NCBI GenBank assembly: GCA_002449145.1
Contig: DKCG01000018.1
Span: forward strand, 1 to 47,698
Direction of reading: 5' to 3'
DNA from: Christensenella sp. UBA6880
Lineage (GTDB): Bacteria > Bacillota > Clostridia > Christensenellales > CAG-917
Length of the DNA stretch: 47,698 bases
Shown: piece after piece, positions 8,140 through 17,047 of the stretch
Layout of the letters: each line of letters opens with the position of its first letter
Position numbering within the stretch: position 1 is the stretch's first letter
Notes under the pieces: model-generated
Database searches by the model: none
What the model was told of the DNA's origin: nothing
Seen by the model: the letters and a program-made list of their open reading frames with translations, nothing else
Translations under genes and position numbers: made by a program

Positions 8140-8793
8140 ATGGACAAAGTTGCATTGCAAGCAAAACTTGACGAGCAAAAATGGGATGACAGCGTAAAAA
8201 ATCACCGCGATATGTGCGGCGCATACGACTACTGCGCTTTTTGCGACAAGAGCGTCGATATGCCTTGCGCAACGGCTTTTGAAAAAATGAACGAGCCGAA
8301 GATTCTGCCTGCAAAGGACGAGGATCGCCCCGTTCAAATCGCCACCCCCGAAGAAGACGTAACGGATTTGCACTCGTCTTTGGGCAAAAAGTTCGATTAT
8401 GACAAAGTTATGGCGAAGAAAGCAGCGCGCAAGAGCCTCACTTTTGCCGAAAAATACGCGCTTGCGGACGACATAATCAAAGAGCGTTACGCAATTCTCA
8501 AAGAAGCGCTCACCACGACTGCAAAAGGTACGCCGAAGATCAAGAGCAGAATCAGCAAGCAATGCGATACGTACAGACGCGAAGGCGACATCGTGGCAAA
8601 GATCACGATCATCGGCACGTCGTTGCGCATAAACCTTCCCCTCGACCCCGACGCGGAAGAATTTAACGACGGACGCACCCCCCACACTTCCACCGGTCAC
8701 AAGAAAGTGTACGAAGAAGTCCCCTTCCAATTCAAGGTCAACAGCAAACTCGCATTGAAGCGCGCACTTGCTCTCATCGATTTGGTTAAATAA
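8140..8793 (+). CDS. Protein of unknown function with N-terminal Cys cluster and a C-terminal helix/strand domain
   Basis: A 217-residue soluble protein. Near the N-terminus four cysteines are spaced C-x5-C-x2-C-x7-C (MCGAYDYCAFCDKSVDMPC), which could bind zinc or another metal. The C-terminal 90 residues (from KSRISKQCDTYRREGDIVAK through LRINLPLDPDA to LALKRALALIDLV) resemble a domain I have seen repeatedly in uncharacterised proteins of clostridia and mollicute relatives, with pattern KSR-x-S...K-x-x-I-x-G-x-x-L...L-x-LDP...P...S...LKxAL-x-LI; I know no function for it. The gene has its own promoter, ribosome binding site and terminator, and good coding composition, so it is certainly real. 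Confidence 0.8.
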   Translation: MDKVALQAKLDEQKWDDSVKNHRDMCGAYDYCAFCDKSVDMPCATAFEKMNEPKILPAKDEDRPVQIATPEEDVTDLHSSLGKKFDYDKVMAKKAARKSLTFAEKYALADDIIKERYAILKEALTTTAKGTPKIKSRISKQCDTYRREGDIVAKITIIGTSLRINLPLDPDAEEFNDGRTPHTSTGHKKVYEEVPFQFKVNSKLALKRALALIDLVK

Positions 8794-8864
8794 TCGCTTT
8801 TGCACAAAAGAAAAAGCAAATAGATATACGAAAGTTAAACGGTCGATATACTAAAGACAAAACG

Positions 8865-8892
8865 AATCCCGTCGCAATGCGACGGGATTTTT
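8865..8892 (+). terminator. Intrinsic terminator
   Basis: An 11-bp stem (8865-8875 with 8879-8889, loop AAT) followed by T residues. The reverse strand also has a weak T-rich tail, so it may partly stop leftward transcripts of the nucleoside importer operon. Confidence 0.8.
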
Positions 8893-9011
8893 CTTGCTTT
8901 GAACGATAAATCGAATTTGTCTTATCGTTGTGAATCTTTTGTTGTGCGGTTGTATTTTACCTTCGTTTTGCGTTTGTGTTCGATTGCCTTGCACCGTCGC
9001 AAAACTTCTGG

Positions 9012-9956
9012 TTATCTCATACCCTTGTCGTACGGGATACCTTCCGCTTTCGGTGCTCTGGACTTCTTCGACGTGAACGCAAGAACGATTAGCGACACAA
9101 TGTACGGAAGCATTATATAGAAATAACTGTTTACCTGCAAATTCGCAAGCCAATCAATTCCGGTATAAACGTTTGACAACGCTCTGAACACACCAAATAA
9201 CAATGCCGCAAGAGCGATTCTTATCGGCTTCCATTGTCCGAAAATCATAACTGCGAGAGCGAGGAATCCCATACCTGCAACGCCATATTTGAAATCCCAT
9301 GTGCTAACTGCCGCCGCAACATAGATGATGCCGCCGAGACCGCCGAGCGCACCCGAGATGATAACACCCGAATAACGCATAGCGTAAACGTTGATACCGA
9401 CGCTTCCCGCCGCCTGCGGATGTTCGCCGCAAGCACGCAAACGAAGACCGAACTTGGTTTTGTAAAGGACAATAGCGGAAATTATAAGCAAAATAAATGC
9501 GATAACGACAAACCAACTGCATTCCATCTCGCCTATCTTGAAAATAAAGGCTTCGTGTTGGTCTATATATCTTAATACCGCAGAGAAATCCGCACCTTTG
9601 CTTCTAATCTTATTGACAGATTTGACAATAACCATAGAAGCCGCTGTCGCAAGCATATTGAGTGCCGTACCGGCAAGGGTTTGGTCTGCCTTGAAGTTTA
9701 TGCATGCGACTGCAAGCAATAGCGAAGAAATCATTCCTGTTACCACAGCAACCAACATTGTGAGTATAACAATTAGTGCCGGTGCCGTGCCTTCCGGAAG
9801 CAGAACCATAGTCAAGGTTCCACCCATTGCGCCGAAAACCATTATGCCTTCGAGGCCGATGTTGATAACGCCCGAACGCTCGGAGAACATACCGCCGAGT
9901 GCGACGAGAATGAGAACCGCTGCATAAATCAATGTGTATTGAGCAAGTAACGTCAT
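9012..9956 (-). CDS. nupQ: Nucleoside ABC transporter permease (NupQ-like)
   Basis: A 314-residue inner-membrane permease with about eight to nine membrane segments and the family region GLRLRACGEHPQAAGSVGI, which contacts the ATPase. The opening segment and the SGVINIGLEGIM motif are typical of the second permease of the BMP-type nucleoside importers (B. subtilis NupNOPQ, formerly YufNOPQ). Its start overlaps the nupP stop by four bases (ATGA at 9953-9956), so the two permeases are translationally coupled. Substrate assignment to nucleosides is by family, supported by the lipoprotein gene at the head of the cluster. Confidence 0.9.
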   Translation of the reverse strand: MTLLAQYTLIYAAVLILVALGGMFSERSGVINIGLEGIMVFGAMGGTLTMVLLPEGTAPALIVILTMLVAVVTGMISSLLLAVACINFKADQTLAGTALNMLATAASMVIVKSVNKIRSKGADFSAVLRYIDQHEAFIFKIGEMECSWFVVIAFILLIISAIVLYKTKFGLRLRACGEHPQAAGSVGINVYAMRYSGVIISGALGGLGGIIYVAAAVSTWDFKYGVAGMGFLALAVMIFGQWKPIRIALAALLFGVFRALSNVYTGIDWLANLQVNSYFYIMLPYIVSLIVLAFTSKKSRAPKAEGIPYDKGMR

Positions 9957-11329
9957 TTCGTTTCATCCTCCTTGTGCGTATTTTCTTCGACGTTTGGCGG
10001 GGTTATTTCCTCGATTTCTTTGTTTACGTCGTCGATTGCTTCTTCTTCGGGTGTTTTTTCGTTTTCCTCAACAGTCGTATCGTCTGCTTGTGCCACATCT
10101 TGTGCGGTTACATTATTCTCTATTGATGAATCATTGTTTTCATTATCTTGTTTCGCATTTCGTCTTTCGCTTATTTTGTTCAATCTCTTGGTTAAAAATT
10201 GCTTGAAGAACAAAACGAATGCGCACAAATATACAATCAATGAAATCATCAAATCGGCGACTTCCGGATTGTAATATCTTGTGTCGATATATCCGCCACC
10301 GATTGTTATATGCTGAATGAAATATCCTGCAAACACAACACCGATAGGATTCAAACCGCCGAGGAACGCAACCGCAATTCCGTTGAATCCCATTGTCGGA
10401 ACAGACGTCGCTGTTGTCTTATAAACTTCAAAGCCTGTCAAATAGAAGAATGCTGCGCCGAGACCTGCCAACGCCCCCGAAATCGCCATTGTGACAATGA
10501 TGTTGCGCTTGTCTTTCATGCCTGCGTATTTTGCGGCGAATTTGTTGTGCCCTGTTGCTTTTAACTCATATCCAAACGTTGTTTTGTTGAGGACTATCAG
10601 AACAACTATCGCAATAATAATACAAAGCGGAATTGCAATCGTAATGTACTTGTTTCCGTTAAACAAATTGCGAAGTCCGATGTCAGGAATTACCGAATTA
10701 GGCGCAAACTCTAAAAGCCCTTTCGTTTCGCCTAAATTAGGATTCTTTGCACCGGGCAGATTAAGCACAATGTTGGTTATATACAACCCTATCCAGTTTG
10801 TCATAATGCAAGCGATAACTTCGTTAACGTTAAAAAATGCTTTTAGCATTCCACAAATTGCGCCCCATAGTGCCGCCGCCAAACCTGCGAGAATTATACA
10901 CAAATACCAGGGTAATTGCCATGCAAGCGCAGAATATAACGAGACACAGATGCCTATGCAGTATTGGCCGCCGACGCCGATGTTGAAAAGGCCTGCTTTG
11001 TATGCGAACATAACCGAGAGTCCGCACATAATAAGCGGAACAGACTTTACTATTGTAGAACCAAAATTTTCAAGTGCGAGAGCCCTATCTTTATAATAGC
11101 CAAAATTTTTCAGTATGGTACTTATTGCTTCGCCTGCATGTTGAGGATTTATGCAAAGCAGGACAATATAACCTATAAATATGCCGAGCAATGCGCAAAG
11201 AATCGACGAAATGACCGTTTGCGTGCCGTCCTTTTTTGCGACGGTCAAAAGTTTCGCTTCGCTGCCGGGGGTGGAAACAAACAAACCTTTGAACCAGTCT
11301 TTCACTTTTGCGGAATCAATTTTCTTCAT
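9953..11329 (-). CDS. nupP: Nucleoside ABC transporter permease (NupP-like) with a long acidic tail
   Basis: A protein of about 458 residues: a core of about eight to nine membrane segments (including NIGVGGQYCIGI and the cytoplasmic GYELKATGHNKFAAKYAGM loop) plus an unusually long C-terminal cytoplasmic tail of about 75 residues rich in Glu, Asp and Asn. The ATG at 11329 (MKKIDSAK) is chosen because AAAGGAGA lies six bases before it; a longer frame back to 11359 has no such site. It overlaps the nupO gene by 14 bases. Confidence 0.88.
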   Translation of the reverse strand: MKKIDSAKVKDWFKGLFVSTPGSEAKLLTVAKKDGTQTVISSILCALLGIFIGYIVLLCINPQHAGEAISTILKNFGYYKDRALALENFGSTIVKSVPLIMCGLSVMFAYKAGLFNIGVGGQYCIGICVSLYSALAWQLPWYLCIILAGLAAALWGAICGMLKAFFNVNEVIACIMTNWIGLYITNIVLNLPGAKNPNLGETKGLLEFAPNSVIPDIGLRNLFNGNKYITIAIPLCIIIAIVVLIVLNKTTFGYELKATGHNKFAAKYAGMKDKRNIIVTMAISGALAGLGAAFFYLTGFEVYKTTATSVPTMGFNGIAVAFLGGLNPIGVVFAGYFIQHITIGGGYIDTRYYNPEVADLMISLIVYLCAFVLFFKQFLTKRLNKISERRNAKQDNENNDSSIENNVTAQDVAQADDTTVEENEKTPEEEAIDDVNKEIEEITPPNVEENTHKEDETK

Positions 11330-13280
11330 CGTTCTTCTCCTTTGCGTCACGCTTTGCACCCGCCATATACAAGCCGAGTTCTTGCACGGTTGTCTTCTTG
11401 GGGTCGAGTTCGCCGACGATTTCGCCCTCGTACATAACCAAAATTCTGTCGCTGAGGTTCATAACTTCGTCGAGTTCCAACGAAACGAGAAGCACGCCCG
11501 CGCCGTTATCTCTGTCTTTGACGATTTGCGAATGGATATACTCGATTGCACCGACGTCCAAACCTCTGGTGGGCTGAACGGCGATAAGCAATTTGTGTGG
11601 TCTGTCGAGTTCTCTTGCAACGATTGCCTTTTGTTGGTTGCCGCCCGACATGCTGCGAACAACGGTTATCGCTCCTTGACCGCTTCTTACATCGTATTGT
11701 TCGATAAGTTCGTCAGAATACTTGCGCACGGCTTTCTTTTTGATGAATCCCGCCGTTTGAAAAGCCCTCTCCCAATAACGTTGAAGCACCATATTTTGTT
11801 CGAGCGTATAATCGAGCACGAGACCGTGTTTGTGTCTGTCTTCGGGGATATGGCTCATGCCGGTCTTGCTGCGCTTGCGTATGGAAGACTTGGTTATATC
11901 TTGCCCCATAAGATACACTCTGCCCTTGACGTCCGCGTTTACGTCGATGCTCTCTCTCTTTTTCTTGTCGAATACGAAGACGAGTTTGTTCCAGAGCGCA
12001 ACGCATTTGGACGCAATGCCCTCGCCGAACTTTTTCAGTCCGTCCCAAATCTTGAAGCCGAGTTTAACGAAGAAGTATTTGATAAATTCGCCGACTTGCT
12101 TGAAAAAGAGTTTTGCTCTTTCGGGTTTTTCGACATCTTTGAGTTTCGTCCAGACGGGAGGGGCGATTTCCCTTTCCACCGTTTCTTCGACGTTGGGTGC
12201 GAGTTTTTCAAGACCCGTAAGTCCGTATACGAGTTCGGTTTGTCCGTTTCCGTCGATACCCGCGATACAAACGATTTCGCCTGCGTGTACGGTGAAAGAA
12301 ACGTCTTTGACTGCAAGTTTTTTGTGGATTTTGCTTTCTACGCAAAGATTTTCGACTTTGAGAATCTCGTCTTGCGGATTCGCTTCGTCCTTGTCTACGG
12401 CAAATTTGATGTCGCGGCCGACCATCATCTTTGAAAGTTCTTCTTTGGTTGTGTCCGCAACGTTCACCGTGCCTATATACTTGCCTTTGCGCAAAACGGT
12501 GCAACGGTCGGCGACCGCCATAATTTCGTTGAGTTTGTGCGTGATGAAAAGAATGGATTTTCCCTCGGCGGCGAGATTGCGCATAATCTGCATAAGTTCG
12601 TCTATTTCCTGAGGGGTCAAAACCGCGGTCGGTTCGTCGAAAATGAGAATCTCGTTGTCGCGGTAAAGCATTTTCAAAATTTCGGTGCGCTGTTGCATAC
12701 CGACGGTGATGTCCTCGATGATTGCGTCGGGGTCGATTTTGAGTCCGTACTTCTCGCTCAAATCCACAACTTTCTTGCGCGCTTCTTTCTTCGTGAGGAA
12801 TCCCGCCTTGTTCGGTTCTGCGCCCAAAATGATGTTGTCGAGGACGCTGAACACCTCAACGAGTTTGAAGTGTTGGTGCACCATTCCTATGCCCAGAGCG
12901 GTTGCGTCGTTCGGGCTGTTGATTTTGACGACTTTTCCGTCCTTCAAAATCTCGCCCTTTTCGGGTTGATATAATCCGAAAAGAACGGACATAAGCGTAG
13001 ATTTGCCTGCGCCGTTTTCACCCAAAAGCGCGTGGATTTCGCCGCGCTTGAGTTGCAATGTGATGTCGTCGTTTGCAATGATGCCCGGAAATTCTTTCGT
13101 TATGTGGCGCATTTCGATGACGTAATCGTCTTGCGCAGTCGAATTGTCCGAAGTTTCGTTCGGTTCGATTGCCAAGACTTCTTCTACTCTCACATCGATG
13201 TTGCTCCTGTCTTCCGTTTCCGATATCGCTTCGATCTGAACGACGGACGTGCTTTCGGTGTCTTTTTTTCGTTTTGCCAT
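11316..13280 (-). CDS. nupO: Nucleoside ABC transporter ATPase (NupO-like) with extended N-terminus and an insertion in the second domain
   Basis: A 654-residue tandem ATPase of the RbsA/NupO type, well above the usual length of about 510. After about 53 extra N-terminal polar residues, the first nucleotide-binding domain has Walker A GENGAGKST, and Walker B ILIFDEPTAVLTP. The second domain has the degenerate Walker A GIDGNGQTEL usual for this family, then about 85-90 extra residues (nucleotides about 11,925-12,205) rich in Lys, Phe and Trp, before the normal sequence resumes with GMSHIPEDRHKHGL and IAVQPTRGLDVGA. Reading frame and motifs are intact on both sides, so the insertion is a real part of the protein. 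It has its own promoter at 13375-13403. Confidence 0.9.
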   Translation of the reverse strand: MAKRKKDTESTSVVQIEAISETEDRSNIDVRVEEVLAIEPNETSDNSTAQDDYVIEMRHITKEFPGIIANDDITLQLKRGEIHALLGENGAGKSTLMSVLFGLYQPEKGEILKDGKVVKINSPNDATALGIGMVHQHFKLVEVFSVLDNIILGAEPNKAGFLTKKEARKKVVDLSEKYGLKIDPDAIIEDITVGMQQRTEILKMLYRDNEILIFDEPTAVLTPQEIDELMQIMRNLAAEGKSILFITHKLNEIMAVADRCTVLRKGKYIGTVNVADTTKEELSKMMVGRDIKFAVDKDEANPQDEILKVENLCVESKIHKKLAVKDVSFTVHAGEIVCIAGIDGNGQTELVYGLTGLEKLAPNVEETVEREIAPPVWTKLKDVEKPERAKLFFKQVGEFIKYFFVKLGFKIWDGLKKFGEGIASKCVALWNKLVFVFDKKKRESIDVNADVKGRVYLMGQDITKSSIRKRSKTGMSHIPEDRHKHGLVLDYTLEQNMVLQRYWERAFQTAGFIKKKAVRKYSDELIEQYDVRSGQGAITVVRSMSGGNQQKAIVARELDRPHKLLIAVQPTRGLDVGAIEYIHSQIVKDRDNGAGVLLVSLELDEVMNLSDRILVMYEGEIVGELDPKKTTVQELGLYMAGAKRDAKEKNDEEN

Positions 13281-13374
13281 ACTTTCCTTCTTGCAAAGAA
13301 TTGCCCTTTGAACGTGTCGAAAAAGTCAAAAGTGCTGTCTGTCAGGGTCATTCTTTTATAATATGTATAGAAAA

Positions 13375-13403
13375 ATTATACTATATATATTTGTCAATAT
13401 CAA
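13375..13403 (-). promoter_or_regulatory. Promoter of nupOPQ
   Basis: Leftward TTGATA (13398-13403), 17-base spacer, TATAAT (13375-13380). It lets the transporter genes be transcribed separately from the lipoprotein gene, whose terminator lies just upstream. Confidence 0.65.
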
Positions 13404-13457
13404 GAGCGATAAAAAATCTTTTTTATTCGCATTTGCATTTTTTCAAAAAGAGCATAA

Positions 13458-13485
13458 AAAAAGAAGGCTTTCGCCTTCTTTTTTT
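13458..13485 (-). terminator. Intrinsic terminator between nupN and nupO
   Basis: AAGAAGGC (13461-13468) pairs with GCCTTCTT (13473-13480) with T tracts on both strands. Read-through would give more binding protein than transporter, as usual in such importers. Confidence 0.85.
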
Positions 13486-13500
13486 ATTTGCTTTCATTCC

Positions 13501-14679
13501 TTATTTGAGGTTTCCTTGATTATCAACCTTGATTTCGGTTGTGGGCATTGCTTCTGTGCTGGCGTTGACAACGATTTCGCCGTTGAAGATCTTTGCTTCG
13601 AGTGCTTTGTATTCTTCAACAGTGAAATTCTTCATTGTCCAAGTTGCAGTCGGAAGTTGCACATAGTTTGCTTCAACGTCCGTGCCGATGAGACCGAGTT
13701 TTTGGACTTTTCCGGAATAAAGCGACCAGTTGCCGACCATCAAGTTTGCCAAAGCCGTCTTGGTTGTCGCAGCGAGACCTTTCATTGCAGAAGTAACACA
13801 CATATCAGATCTATATGCATTGATAATTGCGCTTTGGTCAACGTCAACGCCGATAACAAACTTATCGACTTTCTTTGCCGCTTCGCAAGCAGAGGAATAG
13901 ATGCCGCCGCCGCATGCAAACACAACTTCGGTGCCTGCGCCGTACCAAGTATCCATCTTTGCCGTAATGTCTGCGTCACCGTAGAATTGGTTGCCGTAAC
14001 CGTATTTGATTTCAACGTCTTTTGCAACATTCAATTCGACTGCTGCAGCATTTGCACCTTGTACGAAGCCGTAGCCGTAACGTTGAACTGCGGGAACTGC
14101 CATACCGCCGAGGAAGCCGAGTTTTCTGAATCCTTCTTTGACTGCGGCATAACCTGCAAAGTAGCCTGCGATTTCTTCTTGATAAACGAAGCAAGCAACG
14201 TTAGAAGGAAGTTCGTACGTCCATTTGGGGTTGCTGGGGTTGTAGTCATATTCTTTGCCATAGTATGCCTCGAACAAGTCACCTTGTGCAACGTCCATTG
14301 CGATGAATTTCACAGTGGGGTTTTTGGAAGCAACTTCGACAATCGTACCAGCAAACGCATAACCCGGCATAACGATAACATTGTAACCTGCTGCGACTGC
14401 TTGGTTGACGGATGCAACACGTTCTGCCGTGCTGTCACCGGTCGGTTTGTAGTATTGGAATTCGATGTTGAATTCTTCGCAATACCATTTGCATGCTTCA
14501 TAGGTCGTTTGGTTGAAGGATTGGTCGGTGATGTCGCCGTAGTCCGTTACCATAGCAACCTTCCAGTTCTTGTTGTAAGATGCTTCGGAATCGCCATCTT
14601 TGGTGTTGCAAGCCGCGAAGCAAGCGACGCAAGTGATAACGAGTGCCATACAAAGTATGAATGCTACAAGTTTTTTCAT
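13501..14679 (-). CDS. nupN: BMP-family nucleoside-binding lipoprotein (NupN-like)
   Basis: A 392-residue surface lipoprotein of the basic membrane protein family, which binds nucleosides outside the cell and delivers them to the permease pair. The signal peptide ends in a lipobox with lipidated Cys24 (CFAAC). The mature protein starts with the family strand VAMVTDYGDITDQSFNQ, followed by YNVIVMPGYAF, the IAGYFAGYAAVKEG region and CGGGIYSSACEAAKK, all typical of BMP proteins. Strong promoter and an AAAGGAGA ribosome binding site precede it. It heads the leftward importer cluster. Confidence 0.93.
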   Translation of the reverse strand: MKKLVAFILCMALVITCVACFAACNTKDGDSEASYNKNWKVAMVTDYGDITDQSFNQTTYEACKWYCEEFNIEFQYYKPTGDSTAERVASVNQAVAAGYNVIVMPGYAFAGTIVEVASKNPTVKFIAMDVAQGDLFEAYYGKEYDYNPSNPKWTYELPSNVACFVYQEEIAGYFAGYAAVKEGFRKLGFLGGMAVPAVQRYGYGFVQGANAAAVELNVAKDVEIKYGYGNQFYGDADITAKMDTWYGAGTEVVFACGGGIYSSACEAAKKVDKFVIGVDVDQSAIINAYRSDMCVTSAMKGLAATTKTALANLMVGNWSLYSGKVQKLGLIGTDVEANYVQLPTATWTMKNFTVEEYKALEAKIFNGEIVVNASTEAMPTTEIKVDNQGNLK

Positions 14680-14715
14680 AAATTTTCTCCTTTAGAGTTT
14701 TTATTTGATGATTAA

Positions 14716-14744
14716 ATTATACATTTTCGCAAAACGCGTGTCAA
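14716..14744 (-). promoter_or_regulatory. Strong vegetative promoter of nupN
   Basis: Perfect leftward TTGACA (14739-14744), 17-base spacer and perfect TATAAT (14716-14721). The leader is only about 30 bases, leaving no room for a riboswitch. Confidence 0.9.
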
Positions 14745-14940
14745 TACCTCAAATGACGTTTGAAGACTGTTTTTTTTGTCGATTGTTTTTTATATTTTAC
14801 ACTTGTGTAAAAACTCAAGGCTTTGCCGATATATGTGCGCGTATATGCGCATGTGCAAAAAAATAGGAAAATGAAATATAATATAAAAAAGTAAAATATG
14901 TAAAATGCAAATATTTTTTGAAAAAGTTGCGAAAAAGTCG

Positions 14941-14968
14941 TTGACATACGGCGAAAATATGATATTAT
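14941..14968 (+). promoter_or_regulatory. Promoter of the pyrG leader
   Basis: TTGACA (14941-14946), 16-base spacer, TATTAT (14963-14968). Transcription would begin near 14975 and give a leader of about 230 bases before pyrG. Confidence 0.7.
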
Positions 14969-15027
14969 TACAACTGTTTTTTGAAAAAAGCGGACGGCTT
15001 TTCAAAGCGTCGCTCGGCAGAAATCGA

Positions 15028-15130
15028 GGCGTTTTTCAAAGGACGGGAAACGAATAAAAAAGGACCTGAAAAGGCGTTTTTCTTTTTGGCAAACGAAAGT
15101 TGCTAAAAAAAAACGCCTTTTTTTTGTTTT
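15028..15130 (+). promoter_or_regulatory. Attenuator-like pyrG leader with terminator
   Basis: A strong terminator hairpin sits inside the pyrG leader: 15071-15081 pairs with about 15108-15118 (AAAAACGCC arm), capped by an inner GCAA-rich stem with a GAAA loop, and is followed by a T tract (15118-15130). The ten bases GGCGTTTTTC forming its left arm (15073-15082) also occur at 15028-15037, so the first copy could pair with the same right arm instead; which form terminates is not obvious. In Bacillus pyrG is controlled by reiterative G addition at a GGGC start; I see no such start here, so the mechanism would differ. Confidence 0.6.
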
Positions 15131-15203
15131 TTTGAGGCAAAAACAGCCTCGAAAAACGCAAAATCGCTCACAAAAGCACAAATATTCACACGGAGGCACA
15201 CCT

Positions 15204-16799
15204 ATGAGCAAGTACATTTTCGTAACGGGCGGAGTCGTTTCGGGACTCGGCAAAGGAATCGTCGCAGCGTCGCTCGGCAGACTTTTGAAGTCGGCGGGAT
15301 ACAGCGTGTATATCGAAAAATTCGATCCCTATATGAACATCGACCCCGGTACGCTTAACCCCACCCAGCACGGCGAGGTGTTCGTAACCCGCGACGGCGC
15401 GGAAACCGACCTCGACCTCGGACACTACGAAAGGTTTATAAACGAGAACCTCACCAAGAGTTCCACCCTCACGAGTGGCAAAGTGTACCAAAACGTTCTC
15501 AACAAGGAAAGAAACGGCGAGTACGGCGGCAAAACCGTGCAAATCATTCCGCACGTCACCAACGAGATAAAACAGCACATTCTCGACACCGCAAACGAAA
15601 CGGGCGCGGACATTCTCATCACCGAAATAGGCGGAACGGTGGGCGACATCGAAAGCCAACCCTACCTCGAAGCCTTGCGCCAGTTCAGCCTCGACGTAGG
15701 CAGAGAAAACTGCGCGTTCGTACACGTCTGTTTGCTTCTTTATATGTCTTGCTCGGACGAATTTAAGTCCAAACCCGTGCAACATTCCGTGCGCGAACTG
15801 CAACGCTTCGGCATATTCCCCGACGTCGTCGTGACGCGCTCGGACAAAAAACCGCCCGAAGAAATCATCAAAAAGATTTCGCTTTTCTGCTCTATCGACG
15901 AACACGCCGTCGTGCCGAGCACAACCGTAAAATGCCTTTACGACGCCCCCGCAATGCTCAATCGCAACGGACTTTACAAGGCGATAAGCAAGGCTCTCTC
16001 GCTCAAAAACAAGTGCGACCTCACCGAGTGGAAAGAAAAAGTCGCCGACCTCAAAATCACGTCCGTCAAGACGAAAATCGCAATCGTGGGCAAATACGTA
16101 TCCTTGCGCGACTCGTACATTTCGCTCGTCGAAGCAATCAAGCACGCGGGCGGCGCGAACAAGACGGGCATAGACCTCAAATGGATTGACAGCGAAACGC
16201 TCACGGACAAAAACGTCGCCGAAAAACTCAAAGACGTTGACGGAATCATAATCCCCGGCGGCTTCGGCACGAGAGGCGTAGATGGTATGATTTGCGCTTG
16301 CAAGTACGCGCGCGAAAACAAAATCCCCTATCTCGGAATTTGTTTGGGTATGCAAGTCACCGTCATCGAATACGCTCGCGACGTACTGGGAATCAAGGAC
16401 GCGACGAGTGGCGAATTTTCCGAAAGCGGCAGCCACGTCATCGACATACTTCCCGACAAGAAAGGCAAAAAAATCGGCGGAACTATGCGACTCGGCGCAT
16501 ACCCCTGCGCCCTCAAAGACGGCACGAAAATCAAAGAAGCGTATGCGAATCAGGACGTCATCGAAGAACGTCACCGCCACAGATACGAGTTCAATTCGGA
16601 CTATCTTGCCGATTTTGAAAAAGGCGGTCTGGTGATAAGCGGCAAATCCCCCGACGGACACATCGTCGAAACGGTGGAAGTCAAAGACCACCCCTTCTTC
16701 GTGGGCGTACAGTTTCACCCCGAATTTACCTCTCGCCCCGAAGTCGCCAATCCGATTTTCAGCGCGTTCGTCAAAGCCGCAAAAGAACGAGAGCATTAA
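15204..16799 (+). CDS. pyrG: CTP synthase
   Basis: A 531-residue CTP synthase, which converts UTP to CTP using ATP and glutamine. The N-terminal synthase domain opens with KYIFVTGGVVSGLGKGI (ATP loop) and contains the IDPYMN/PGTLNPTQHGEVFV-type signature region. The C-terminal glutaminase domain has the catalytic cysteine in LGICLGMQ and the His-Glu pair in QFHPEF. Both domains are complete. The start at 15204 is preceded by GGAGG seven bases upstream; a longer frame from 15132 begins inside the terminator T tract and is rejected. The gene sits alone between its attenuated leader and its own terminator. Confidence 0.97.
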   Translation: MSKYIFVTGGVVSGLGKGIVAASLGRLLKSAGYSVYIEKFDPYMNIDPGTLNPTQHGEVFVTRDGAETDLDLGHYERFINENLTKSSTLTSGKVYQNVLNKERNGEYGGKTVQIIPHVTNEIKQHILDTANETGADILITEIGGTVGDIESQPYLEALRQFSLDVGRENCAFVHVCLLLYMSCSDEFKSKPVQHSVRELQRFGIFPDVVVTRSDKKPPEEIIKKISLFCSIDEHAVVPSTTVKCLYDAPAMLNRNGLYKAISKALSLKNKCDLTEWKEKVADLKITSVKTKIAIVGKYVSLRDSYISLVEAIKHAGGANKTGIDLKWIDSETLTDKNVAEKLKDVDGIIIPGGFGTRGVDGMICACKYARENKIPYLGICLGMQVTVIEYARDVLGIKDATSGEFSESGSHVIDILPDKKGKKIGGTMRLGAYPCALKDGTKIKEAYANQDVIEERHRHRYEFNSDYLADFEKGGLVISGKSPDGHIVETVEVKDHPFFVGVQFHPEFTSRPEVANPIFSAFVKAAKEREH

Positions 16800-16821
16800 T
16801 CGAAAACAACCCGATACCGAC

Positions 16822-16850
16822 AAAAAAGAGCGTTTAACACGCTCTTTTTT
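16822..16850 (+). terminator. Intrinsic terminator after pyrG
   Basis: AGAGCGT (16827-16833) pairs with ACGCTCT (16839-16845), flanked by six A and six T. Confidence 0.9.
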
Positions 16851-17047
16851 CAATATAAACCGTCGTTTGTGTTGTTTTTAGAGAATCGTCATTTGTTTTG
16901 GACAACACATATGCGCGACATTTATTTTTTATTAATTCTATTTTGTTTGACAATCCGCTTTTCTTTGGGCGAAGAATTAGATATAATCTTTTATATATAT
17001 CAAAACTTTTGTATATACATATCGAATTAACCTTTGTAGGAGAACAT

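Noticed and set aside
14680..14940. Riboswitch controlling nupN
   Set aside because: The nupN promoter leaves a leader of only about 30 bases.
15186..16853. 555-codon minus-strand frame opposite pyrG
   Set aside because: Antisense shadow of CTP synthase; no start signals.
16851..17047. Purine riboswitch upstream of guaA
   Set aside because: The conserved purine-aptamer loops are not present.
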